Below are positions 1 to 7,335 of a DNA stretch of 64,000 nt, piece by piece (within the stretch, counting starts at the first letter, position 1; the number at the start of each line of letters is the position of its first letter). The translations under genes were made by a program, and so were the position numbers. Origin of the DNA: Kordia sp965283645 (GTDB taxonomy: Bacteria; Bacteroidota; Bacteroidia; Flavobacteriales; Flavobacteriaceae); contig NZ_CBDIPG010000001.1 of assembly GCF_965283645.1 (NCBI RefSeq), positions 3,534,001 to 3,598,000 of the forward strand, written 5' to 3'. The notes beneath the pieces are model-generated. The model was not told the origin of the DNA, did not search any database, and worked only from the letters and a program-made list of their open reading frames with translations.

Positions 1-179
1 CATACACAAAAAACAACATGGTTTTCAGTATGGAAGCTAGACATATTGGCGAATTGTTATCATTTTTTGAAAATGATGCATACAATTCTCAATTCATCAT
101 AAGCAATGGTATTACTAATACTATCGTAAACAACCAATCATTAAACTATATCATATTAGGAATCAAATTCAAACTTTAA
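1..179 (+). CDS. C-terminal end of an outer-membrane beta-barrel (probably TonB-dependent receptor) protein, partial
   Basis: An open frame enters from the left edge and stops at TAA 177-179, giving about 58 residues. The final residues, LNYIILGIKFKL, alternate polar and hydrophobic and end in an aromatic-x-Leu pattern, as expected for the last strand of an outer-membrane barrel. The next gene is a GLPGLI-family protein, which in Flavobacteriia commonly follows a TonB-dependent or carboxypeptidase-regulatory-like receptor; this supports the call. The gap to that gene is 25 bp, so they are probably co-transcribed. The substrate cannot be seen from this fragment, and another type of barrel protein is possible. 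Confidence 0.6.
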   Translation, partial: YTKNNMVFSMEARHIGELLSFFENDAYNSQFIISNGITNTIVNNQSLNYIILGIKFKL

Positions 180-204
180 TATAACCATTTAAAAACTCAA
201 TATC

Positions 205-933
205 ATGAAAACAATTCAAATTTTAATCGCAATCTTCTTCGTAAGTATCACAGTAAATGTTAACGCACAAACGAAAGACAAAAACATCTTGAAAGTAAAC
301 TACACAACAGGATGTGTATCTGATTTCCTAGTAGGAATGTTAAAAAAACAAGTACAAGATCCAAGCGAACTTTCTAAAATGCTAACAAAAATGGAAGCAT
401 ATAAAATTCACAGTAGCTTCTATCAAAATATCAAAACAAAAGAATCTTTCTTCATCATTGATTCTATCAGCGAAGTAGAAAACTTAGGAACTACGGGATA
501 TACGTACTACACCTACAGAAATGCAGACGGAAAACTACAAGGAAAAGAAATCTTTATGGGTAAAAAAATCAATTTCGAAGGAAAAGTAAGTGAATTAAAT
601 TGGAAAATTACAGATGAGCAAAAAGAAATCAACGGATATCAGTGTAAAAAAGCACACCTAGAAAAAAACCCAGCAATCTATGTTTGGTTCTCTCCAGAAA
701 TTCCAGTAAGTGGCGGACCATATGTATTTTACGGATTACCAGGATTGGTATTAGAATCTGACAACTACTTTGAATCTGTAAATGCAACTACAATTGGATA
801 TGAAAGCAAAGAAGTTTTCGAAAAGAAACTAGCAGAAGTAAAAGAAAAAATCACTTCAAAAAAAGCAATCACCTTAGCAGAAGTATTTGCTAAAAAAGAG
901 AACTTCCAACGCATGATTTTAAAAGGAAAATAA
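205..933 (+). CDS. GLPGLI family protein
   Basis: A 242-residue protein with a signal peptide (residues 1 to about 22, ending VNAQ), so exported to the periplasm or outer membrane. The family hallmark is present at about residues 173-184 as YVFYGLPGLVLE, and the length suits the family. GLPGLI proteins are Bacteroidota-specific, have no settled biochemical role, and usually sit beside a TonB-dependent receptor, as here with the barrel fragment ending at 179. The ABC exporter genes begin 48 bp downstream in the same direction, so all may form one transcript. The sequence does not show a function. Confidence 0.9.
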   Translation: MKTIQILIAIFFVSITVNVNAQTKDKNILKVNYTTGCVSDFLVGMLKKQVQDPSELSKMLTKMEAYKIHSSFYQNIKTKESFFIIDSISEVENLGTTGYTYYTYRNADGKLQGKEIFMGKKINFEGKVSELNWKITDEQKEINGYQCKKAHLEKNPAIYVWFSPEIPVSGGPYVFYGLPGLVLESDNYFESVNATTIGYESKEVFEKKLAEVKEKITSKKAITLAEVFAKKENFQRMILKGK

Positions 934-981
934 AATAAAAAAATAGAACAACACTGAATATTCACTTTAATACACAACAAC

Positions 982-1842
982 ATGGAATTAGCTATCAATA
1001 ATTTAACAAAAAAGTACGGCTCAAAAAAGTTAGGATTGAGTGACTATTCAATCAATATATCTTCCGGAATCTTAGGTTTATTAGGTCCAAATGGCGCAGG
1101 GAAATCAACGCTTATCAAAATGATTTCTTCTATCAGTAAACCAACTCAAGGAAGTATTTCTCTTAATGGAAATGATATTCTAAAATCGCCAAACTACATT
1201 CGTAAAATGTTAGGATATCTTCCACAAGATTTTGGTATATATCCAAACCTAAATGCTTTTGAATTTCTGTCGTACATGGCAGCAATGAAAGGTGTTGGTG
1301 GACGAGGATTGCGCGAACGAATAGAAAAACTATTAATGGAAGTAAATCTTATAGAATCGGCAAACAATCAACTAGGAACCTATTCTGGCGGAATGATTCA
1401 ACGCATCGGAATTGCACAAGCATTGCTAAACGATCCGAAAGTGATCATTTTTGATGAACCAACTGTTGGTTTAGATCCAGAAGAACGGTTACGATTCAGA
1501 GATTTAATTTCAGATTTGGCAAATGACAGAATCATCATCTTATCATCACATATCGTATCAGACATTGAAACCATTGCCGATGAGGTTGCCATTATGAAAC
1601 AAGGTTCACTCATTGTAAAAGATTCGCAAGAAGACATCATTCAACTAGCCGAAGGAAAAGTTTATGAAACGACGGTGAGCAAATCAAACATCAACAACTT
1701 TAAAAGCTATCATACAGTGGTAAGTTCATACAGAATGCAAGATAGTTTTAGAGTACGATACATTTCTGAAAATCCAAATATTGACGCAGAAAATGTAACA
1801 GCAACCTTAGAAGATGCATACATCTATTTAACCAAAAACTAA
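982..1842 (+). CDS. ABC transporter ATP-binding protein
   Basis: A 286-residue cytoplasmic nucleotide-binding subunit. Walker A GPNGAGKST is at residues 35-43, the signature YSGGMIQR at about 133-140, Walker B VIIFDEPTVGLD at about 155-166, and a switch histidine follows in LSSHIVSD. The extra C-terminal stretch of about 70 residues is typical of ABC-2/CcmA-type export ATPases. The membrane partner starts 13 bp downstream, which implies tight coupling. The substrate is not evident: such pairs export small molecules, peptides or toxins. It lies 33 kb from the lanthipeptide locus, so I do not treat it as the immunity transporter. Confidence 0.93.
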   Translation: MELAINNLTKKYGSKKLGLSDYSINISSGILGLLGPNGAGKSTLIKMISSISKPTQGSISLNGNDILKSPNYIRKMLGYLPQDFGIYPNLNAFEFLSYMAAMKGVGGRGLRERIEKLLMEVNLIESANNQLGTYSGGMIQRIGIAQALLNDPKVIIFDEPTVGLDPEERLRFRDLISDLANDRIIILSSHIVSDIETIADEVAIMKQGSLIVKDSQEDIIQLAEGKVYETTVSKSNINNFKSYHTVVSSYRMQDSFRVRYISENPNIDAENVTATLEDAYIYLTKN

Positions 1843-1855
1843 TACCAATACTGCC

Positions 1856-3397
1856 ATGTTTCAATTCAAAAATATCATCAAAGGAAATTATTTACAGTAT
1901 GTACGAAGTTATTCGTTTCTTATTACTGTAGCACTCAGTGTATACATTGCGTTTAGCTTTGTGCCTTCACCAGAAGCAAATTACACAACTATTCGGTTAG
2001 GTTCATTTACAGGAGATTACAACACAGCTTGGATTGGTTTTGTGACGGCAATCATGTCTAGTACAATTCTATCATTAGTTGGTTTTTTCTTAATCAATGG
2101 AAGCATCCGAAAAGATATTGAAACACGAATTGGACACATTATTGGTACTACACGCATATCGAATACGGCGTACATCATTACAAAATTATTGAGTAACTTT
2201 TTAATACTATTTTCAATACTAATTATAGTATGTATAGTAAGCGTTATATTATCATTCCTTTACGGGAATGGACAAAGTTTTCAGCTGTTAGATTTTGTAT
2301 TGCCGTATACAATTATTACCATACCAACACTATTTGTAGTAGCTAGTTTTTCGTTACTACTAGAAATTATATTTCCTAAAAAAACAATCTTACAATACGG
2401 AATATTCTTAGTAGGATTCTTTACAGTACTTTTTGCTTCCTCATCAGAAAATCAAGGCATATATGATGTATTCGGATTGCAATATCCAACAACAATTATA
2501 AGTGATCAAATCCAAGCATTGCATACAGGACAAGATACAGCGCTTGCTATCGGATTTATTTCTGGAGGAAGAAACATAGACAAAGTTGTAACTGTAGAAA
2601 GTATCTCATTTACACAATCGTACATATTTGGACGATTATTTTGGATAGGATTTGCTTTTATAGTAGCAATAATAAGTTCGTTATTCTTTCACAGATTCAA
2701 CATCAAAGAACGATTAACAACACAAACAAAACCACAAGAAAAGTCAAACGGAAGAAGTGCCGATTTCCAACTTGGAAACATCACATCAGTTCCTGAATTT
2801 TCTTCACATCTATCACCATTAATTGGTGCAGAAATGCTCATGCTCATTCGTAAAAGTCCAAAATGGCTTTGGGGAATGTCGTTCTGTTTAATGGTTGCAA
2901 TGGTATTTGTTCCACTCACATTTGCACATCACTACATGTTGCCATTGCTATGGTTTTTACAAGTTGGTGTTTGGTCAGATTTAGTAACAAAAGACATCGC
3001 ATTCAGAACACACTACTTTACTGCATCATCATACCAACCTGTACAACGTTTATTCATCTCAAGAATCATTGCAGGTGTATGTATTGCACTATTTATTGCA
3101 ATGCCGTTATTAGTACGATACATGGTAGAATTAGACTTTCATACCTTACTAAATATTACGCTTGGCGCGATATTTATCATCTTACTCTCTGTATTTTTTG
3201 GAACACTGACAAAATCAAAAAAACTATTCGAAATCGTGTTTTTCTTCCTCATCTATAGCAACATCAACTTGGTTTCGGTAACAGATTACTTTGGCGCGGT
3301 ACACACATCAGTGAGTTACACAGGAATCATGGCAATACTAACCGCAGGATTATTTACTGGATCATACTTCTTAAAAAAACTAAGTTATGACTACTAA
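1856..3397 (+). CDS. ABC-2-type transporter permease
   Basis: A 513-residue polytopic membrane protein. Hydrophobic segments are spread across both halves (roughly residues 20-40, 60-85, 105-130, 150-170, 175-195, 260-280, 345-385, 395-420 and 430-505). They are separated by a hydrophilic region around 225-250 and another near 285-335. There are no catalytic motifs. Its position 13 bp after an ABC ATPase gene shows that it is the membrane half of that exporter. The following DCC-family gene overlaps its 3' end by 11 bp, so the three genes are probably translated as one operon. The substrate is unknown. Confidence 0.85.
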   Translation: MFQFKNIIKGNYLQYVRSYSFLITVALSVYIAFSFVPSPEANYTTIRLGSFTGDYNTAWIGFVTAIMSSTILSLVGFFLINGSIRKDIETRIGHIIGTTRISNTAYIITKLLSNFLILFSILIIVCIVSVILSFLYGNGQSFQLLDFVLPYTIITIPTLFVVASFSLLLEIIFPKKTILQYGIFLVGFFTVLFASSSENQGIYDVFGLQYPTTIISDQIQALHTGQDTALAIGFISGGRNIDKVVTVESISFTQSYIFGRLFWIGFAFIVAIISSLFFHRFNIKERLTTQTKPQEKSNGRSADFQLGNITSVPEFSSHLSPLIGAEMLMLIRKSPKWLWGMSFCLMVAMVFVPLTFAHHYMLPLLWFLQVGVWSDLVTKDIAFRTHYFTASSYQPVQRLFISRIIAGVCIALFIAMPLLVRYMVELDFHTLLNITLGAIFIILLSVFFGTLTKSKKLFEIVFFFLIYSNINLVSVTDYFGAVHTSVSYTGIMAILTAGLFTGSYFLKKLSYDY

Positions 3398-3812
3398 AAA
3401 ATTAGATGAATTGATCGAACATCACCACATTGTAATTTACGATGGTGTTTGCGGATTTTGTGATGCTTCGATTCAATTCATTCTAGATCAAAAACCTTCA
3501 AACGAACTACGATTTGTATCATTTCAATCTGAAACGGGACAACAAATCATGGCAAAATTTAATCTAGAAATAAACTTAGATACCATCATCTTAATTGAAA
3601 AAGGAATCGTTCGCCAAAAGGCAAAAGCATTTTTAGGCATTCTAACACATGTAGAAAGTCCATATCGATTTGTAGGGTATTTTACCATCATTCCATCGTT
3701 TATAAGTAATGTATTTTATGATATAATCGCAAAATACAGATACAAAATCATGGGGAAAGTAGCACAATGCAGATTGCTCACGCCAACGGAACGCGCTTTC
3801 TTTTTGGAGTAA
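3387..3812 (+). CDS. DCC-type thiol-disulfide oxidoreductase family protein (DUF393)
   Basis: A 141-residue protein beginning with the family signature IVIYDGVCGFCDASIQF. The two cysteines form a CxxC pair at residues 22 and 25. The middle contains LRFVSFQSETGQ, also typical of the DCC family, and the C-terminal part is more hydrophobic. Members are predicted to have a thioredoxin-like fold, but the redox substrate is generally unknown. The ATG overlaps the end of the permease gene by 11 bp, suggesting translational coupling. A role with the ABC exporter is inferred only from position. Confidence 0.85.
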   Translation: MTTKKLDELIEHHHIVIYDGVCGFCDASIQFILDQKPSNELRFVSFQSETGQQIMAKFNLEINLDTIILIEKGIVRQKAKAFLGILTHVESPYRFVGYFTIIPSFISNVFYDIIAKYRYKIMGKVAQCRLLTPTERAFFLE

Positions 3813-3974
3813 TGGAATTCTAAAATGTTAAATGTTTGTCAGTGCGACGATCTTAAGAAATAATGAGTGAAAAGTGGAATTGCGAAGCGTAGCTTCAAGC
3901 ATGAAGTGCAAAAATGAACGTTATCAAATTGGTTATTATAATAAGTTTTAATGTCTAAACAAAGAAAACAAAAT

Positions 3975-4514
3975 CTACTTCAACTTCTCCCCAAACAACT
4001 GTCGTAACTTCGTTAATTTAGGCGTAATCACATAACTGCAATAACCTTGTTGTGGATTTGATCTATAATAATCTTGATGTTCAGCTTCGGCTTCATAAAA
4101 AGGTTCTAAGGCAGTAACTTCCGTTACAATTGGTTCCTCATAATAATCTGCCATTTGTTGCAATACAGCTTCGGCAATCGTACGTTGTTCTTCAGTATGA
4201 TAAAAAATTACAGAACGATACTGTGTTCCCACATCAGCTCCTTGTCTATTTAATGTTGTAGGATCGTGTGTTGCCATAAACATAATCAGAATTTCTTCAA
4301 ACGAAACAACATTCGCATCAAACGTTAACTGAATCACTTCCGCATGTCCAGTAAGTCCTGAACAAATCTCTCTATATGTAGGTTTCCCTGGAACTGTTCC
4401 GCCACTATAGCCAGAAATGACGGTTTTTACACCTTTTACTTCCTGAAAAACGGCTTCAGTACACCAAAAACATCCGCCACCAATTGTTGCTGTTTGTATA
4501 TTTTTACCTTCCAT
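3975..4514 (-). CDS. msrA: peptide-methionine (S)-S-oxide reductase MsrA
   Basis: A 179-residue enzyme that reduces methionine-S-sulfoxide in proteins and free methionine, repairing oxidative damage. The catalytic motif GGGCFWCTEAVF is present with the active cysteine at residue 15. The family blocks YSGGTVPGKPTYREIC, GHAEVIQL, DPTTLNRQGADVGTQYRS and the C-terminal EAEHQDYY are all visible. There is no signal peptide, so it is cytoplasmic. The start is the ATG directly before EGKNIQTATIGGG. It stands alone: the upstream neighbour on this strand is over 1.3 kb away and the left neighbour is convergent. Confidence 0.97.
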   Translation of the reverse strand: MEGKNIQTATIGGGCFWCTEAVFQEVKGVKTVISGYSGGTVPGKPTYREICSGLTGHAEVIQLTFDANVVSFEEILIMFMATHDPTTLNRQGADVGTQYRSVIFYHTEEQRTIAEAVLQQMADYYEEPIVTEVTALEPFYEAEAEHQDYYRSNPQQGYCSYVITPKLTKLRQLFGEKLK

Positions 4515-4545
4515 AAATGTATAATACTATTCTTTTAGAGCAGTA

Positions 4546-4553
4546 CAAAGATA
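4546..4553 (-). promoter_or_regulatory. possible -7 promoter box for msrA
   Basis: Read on the minus strand this is TATCTTTG, an exact match to the Bacteroidota -7 consensus TAnnTTTG. It lies 32 bp upstream of the msrA start. I could not see a convincing TTG-type -33 element at the usual spacing, so this is tentative. Confidence 0.35.
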
Positions 4554-4836
4554 CTCATAAAACACATGAAATAATATCATGCAACTAAACTCATTTATCA
4601 CAATTAGTCGAAATACGTTACAAAACTTAACTTTACATCTCTATACAAATGATACACAAAAACACTGTCAAAATTGTCACAAAATAATGTTGTTTTTTGT
4701 AGTATAAGACTAACAAAACCAAGAGTCTTGTCACAACTTTGTCAATTTTCTCTACATTCATCTATAAAAAGTATTCATTCATCGAAGGTTTGATGGTTAT
4801 TGTCTAATATATAGGGTTTTATATGTCTGAGAATAG

Positions 4837-4844
4837 TATATTTG
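4837..4844 (+). promoter_or_regulatory. possible -7 promoter box for an intergenic transcript
   Basis: TATATTTG on the plus strand matches TAnnTTTG exactly. It lies about 100 bp upstream of a terminator-like hairpin, with no plausible ORF between. The -33 region is weak (T-rich, without a clear TTTG). Confidence 0.35.
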
Positions 4845-4850
4845 AACTTA

Positions 4851-4973
4851 ACTTTTTTTCATGGTTAAAGTAATTTATTGGTTATAAATTATTTCCCTTA
4901 TTACCCTAAGACCCCAAATAAGAATAACCAATTTTTGGTAAAAGAAAAGAGCTTCCGTAAGGAGGCTCTTTTT
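4851..4973 (+). ncRNA. candidate small RNA, about 120 nt, family not recognised
   Basis: This non-coding stretch is framed by a TAnnTTTG-like box (4837-4844) and a terminator-like hairpin (4945-4973). Within it are short inverted repeats, including ACCAA/TTGGT near 4927-4939 and CTTAAC/GTTAAAG near 4847-4867. No reading frame of useful length spans it and no known RNA family was recognised. An alternative is that the hairpin simply terminates leftward transcription from the GH13 gene beyond the repeats, or is a relic. Confidence 0.35.
4945..4973 (+). terminator. rho-independent terminator-like hairpin
   Basis: AAAAGAGCTTCC (4945-4956) pairs with GGAGGCTCTTTT (4961-4972) across a GTAA loop with a single wobble, followed by a short T run. 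No plus-strand protein gene lies upstream, so it may end a small RNA. Being A-rich upstream, it could also act on the minus strand. Confidence 0.6.
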
Positions 4974-4993
4974 GATTAATGAAACTAGCTTTT

Positions 4994-5545
4994 GAAAAGC
5001 TTGCGAAAGCGCATTCAAAAGTGTAGTTGAATTAATTCCGCTGTAGAGCGGAATCTGCTAAAACATTTTGCTAATTCCCCATAACTTCAAAATTCATTAT
5101 AACAACGTAATTTCTGAAAAGCTTGCGAAAGCGCATTCAAAAGTGTAGTTGAATTAATTCCGCTGTAGAGCGGAATCTGCTAAAACATTTTGTTAATTCC
5201 CCATAACTTCAAAGTTCATTATAACAACGTAATTTCTGAAAAGCTTGCGAAAGCGCATTCAAAAGTGTAGTTGAATTAATTCCGCTGTAGAGCGGAATCT
5301 GCTAAAACATTTTGCTAATTTCCTATAACTTCAAAATTCATTATAACAACGTAATTTCTGAAAAGCTTGCGAAAGCGCATTCAAAAGTGTAGTTGAATTA
5401 ATTCCGCTGTAGAGCGGAATCTGCTAAAACATTTTGCTAATTCCCCATAACTTCAAAATTCATTATAACAACGTAATTTCTGAAAAGCTTGCGAAAGCGC
5501 ATTCATAAGTGTAGTTGAATTAATTCCCCTGTAAAGGGGAATCTC
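4994..5545. repeat. five tandem 122-bp repeats, each with a perfect hairpin
   Basis: Units begin at 4994, 5116, 5238, 5360 and 5482, an exact 122-bp period. The last is truncated after its hairpin. Each unit carries GAAAAGCTTGCGAAAGCGC, then AGTTGAATTAAT, then an 8-bp perfect stem with a 4-nt loop. The stems are at 5035-5054, 5157-5176, 5279-5298, 5401-5420 and 5523-5542. Four stems are ATTCCGCT/AGCGGAAT with loop GTAG. The fifth is ATTCCCCT/AGGGGAAT with loop GTAA, so both arms changed together. Otherwise the units differ at only a few bases. No protein gene is supported here. Confidence 0.95.
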
Positions 5546-5857
5546 AATATATTTTCCCGTTAGTTTTTTCGTTTTACTATCTTTTGTCTTGATACAAAAG
5601 AAACAAAAAATCAATTCCGCCCGCAGGAAATTGCTGCGCACCATTCAATCGCTAAGCTACATGCGTTGCGCTATCGCGCCGCACTTCCGCTTGCTTCTTC
5701 ATTATTTCTTCGGACAGACGTAAGATATCATTGTAACTTTTTTCTTTTTGACTTCAGTATCTGAGCCCATAAAAGCTATAACGTTTATGTTTCTCAATGA
5801 CCACAAATAATCTAACTTCTAACAGCGAAGCGGTCTAAAATCTAATAGTGAAACGGT
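5546..5857. other. intergenic region with a GC-richer interspersed-repeat-like block
   Basis: About 5570-5605 holds a T-rich to A-rich inverted stretch around CTTTTGTCTTGATACAAAAG. It is followed by a GC-richer block (about 5610-5720: CCGCCCGCAGG, GCGTTGCGCTATCGCGCCGC) unlike the surrounding AT-rich DNA. Such blocks are often dispersed intergenic repeats in Bacteroidota genomes. The rest, up to the GH13 stop codon at 5858, includes two short direct repeats of the type AGCGAAGCGGTCTAA / AGTGAAACGGTCTAA near 5823-5860. I see no gene. Confidence 0.5.
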
Positions 5858-7294
5858 CTAATTTACTAAAACAAAATACTGCCAAGGTTGTAATGTAATA
5901 TCTTGTCCTTCTTTAAATATAACAGTATCACCATTTATATAGTTTGAAAAACTTCCTGTAAGTTCAATTTTAGTAATTACAGCTTCATTAGAAAGATTTG
6001 CAATATAATAGATAGCTTTTCCATCTTTCTCACGTTTAAAAGCTAATACTTTATCCTCTAGGCTTGTAGAAAGTTTAGTGTATGAGGCTGCATTTTTTCC
6101 ACCATGCAATGCAACATGTGTGTTTTTCAAACTTCCCAACTTGTCTAACAATGGCCACATAGCTCCTTTTGTTTTTGGAATTTCATCTTTCTCAAAAAAC
6201 TTCAAACGATGTTTCATATCATATTCCTGTCCAGAATAAATTAACGGCATTCCTGGAGCTACATAAATCAACGCTGTAAACGCTTCTCCAGCTTTACCCA
6301 TGCGTTCTTCAATAGTTCCATTCCAAGAATTCTCATCGTGATTCGTTACAAAATTCATTAAAATATCATCTTCTTCATACAATGAATCAATCTGTTGCAT
6401 ACGTTTGTCCCAATCTGCAACCGTTTCTTCTCCTTTAGCTATATGATTCATTCGGTGATGTGTGTCCCAGCCATATGCCATATCAAATAAATTACCTTTC
6501 AATAATGCTGGTTCCCAAGCTTCTGCTAACATAAAAATATCTTTGGTAGCGCGTAATTGTGGAATGGCTTCTTCCCAAAAATCAGTCGGTACGGAACCTG
6601 CAACATCACAACGGAAACCATCAATGCCTTCGTCTGTAAGCCAATATTTCATGTCTTTAATCATGGCTTTGCGCAATGCTGCATTGTCATAATTCAAATC
6701 GGCAACATCTGCCCAGCCAACAGGAATTCCATCTTCATTCAACGGATCTGTAATTTCTCCTTTAGCATTTTTTGTATAAAATTCAGGATTTGTCTTTAAC
6801 CACGTATGATCCCAACCGGTATGATTTGGAACCCAATCCAAAATCACATACATATCATTTTCATGTGCAGTTTTGACTAATTTTCTAAAATCGTCAATCG
6901 TTCCAAATTCAGGATTAATCTTAGTAAAATCAGAAACTGCATAGTAACTTCCTAAGTATTTCTTGCGTTCTTCAGGATCTTCAATTTTACTTGCAAAATC
7001 GCCGCCTGTAGCTTTACGTTTGGTTTCTGAAATAGGAAAAACAGGCATCAGCCAAATAATTTTTACACCTAATTGTCGTAACTGTGGAATATCTTTTGTG
7101 AACGCATCAAACGAACCTTCTTTTGAATATTGCCTAATATTTGCTTCGTAAATAACAGCGTTTTCCATCATGTCACTTGAAACTGTGGCAATTGCTTTTT
7201 CTTTCGTTTCAGGTGTTTTTTCAGCTTCTTTTTTTTCCGTTTTACACGAAATAAATAACAGCGTTGTGATTAAAAATAAAGTTAGTTTTTTCAT
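5858..7294 (-). CDS. GH13 alpha-amylase family lipoprotein
   Basis: A 478-residue glycoside hydrolase acting on alpha-1,4-glucan or maltodextrin. The N-terminus has a lipoprotein signal ending LLFISC (Cys 17), so it is membrane-anchored in the periplasm or at the surface. GH13 conserved regions appear in order: DWVPNH (region I, about 153-158), GFRCDVAG with the nucleophile Asp 230 (region II), the acid/base Glu 258 in AEAWE (region III) and VTNHDE with Asp 320 (region IV). It is the last gene of the minus-strand arm of the alpha-glucan locus, 41 bp after the GH31 gene. Exact product specificity (amylase, alpha-glucosidase or trehalose-type) cannot be read from the motifs. Confidence 0.92.
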   Translation of the reverse strand: MKKLTLFLITTLLFISCKTEKKEAEKTPETKEKAIATVSSDMMENAVIYEANIRQYSKEGSFDAFTKDIPQLRQLGVKIIWLMPVFPISETKRKATGGDFASKIEDPEERKKYLGSYYAVSDFTKINPEFGTIDDFRKLVKTAHENDMYVILDWVPNHTGWDHTWLKTNPEFYTKNAKGEITDPLNEDGIPVGWADVADLNYDNAALRKAMIKDMKYWLTDEGIDGFRCDVAGSVPTDFWEEAIPQLRATKDIFMLAEAWEPALLKGNLFDMAYGWDTHHRMNHIAKGEETVADWDKRMQQIDSLYEEDDILMNFVTNHDENSWNGTIEERMGKAGEAFTALIYVAPGMPLIYSGQEYDMKHRLKFFEKDEIPKTKGAMWPLLDKLGSLKNTHVALHGGKNAASYTKLSTSLEDKVLAFKREKDGKAIYYIANLSNEAVITKIELTGSFSNYINGDTVIFKEGQDITLQPWQYFVLVN

Positions 7295-7335
7295 TCTATG
7301 TTAGTTTATAAATGATATGTAAAATAAGTTTGGTT

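Noticed and set aside
982..3397. ABC exporter as lanthipeptide immunity transporter
   Set aside because: It is 31 kb from the lanthipeptide locus with a whole glucan locus between, and is grouped with GLPGLI and DCC genes instead.
4994..5545. CRISPR array
   Set aside because: Repeat units are 122 bp and contiguous, without unique spacers, and no cas gene is present.
5453..5644. 63-codon frame on the minus strand
   Set aside because: It runs through the last repeat unit and the adjoining low-complexity block; no family, signal or conserved context.
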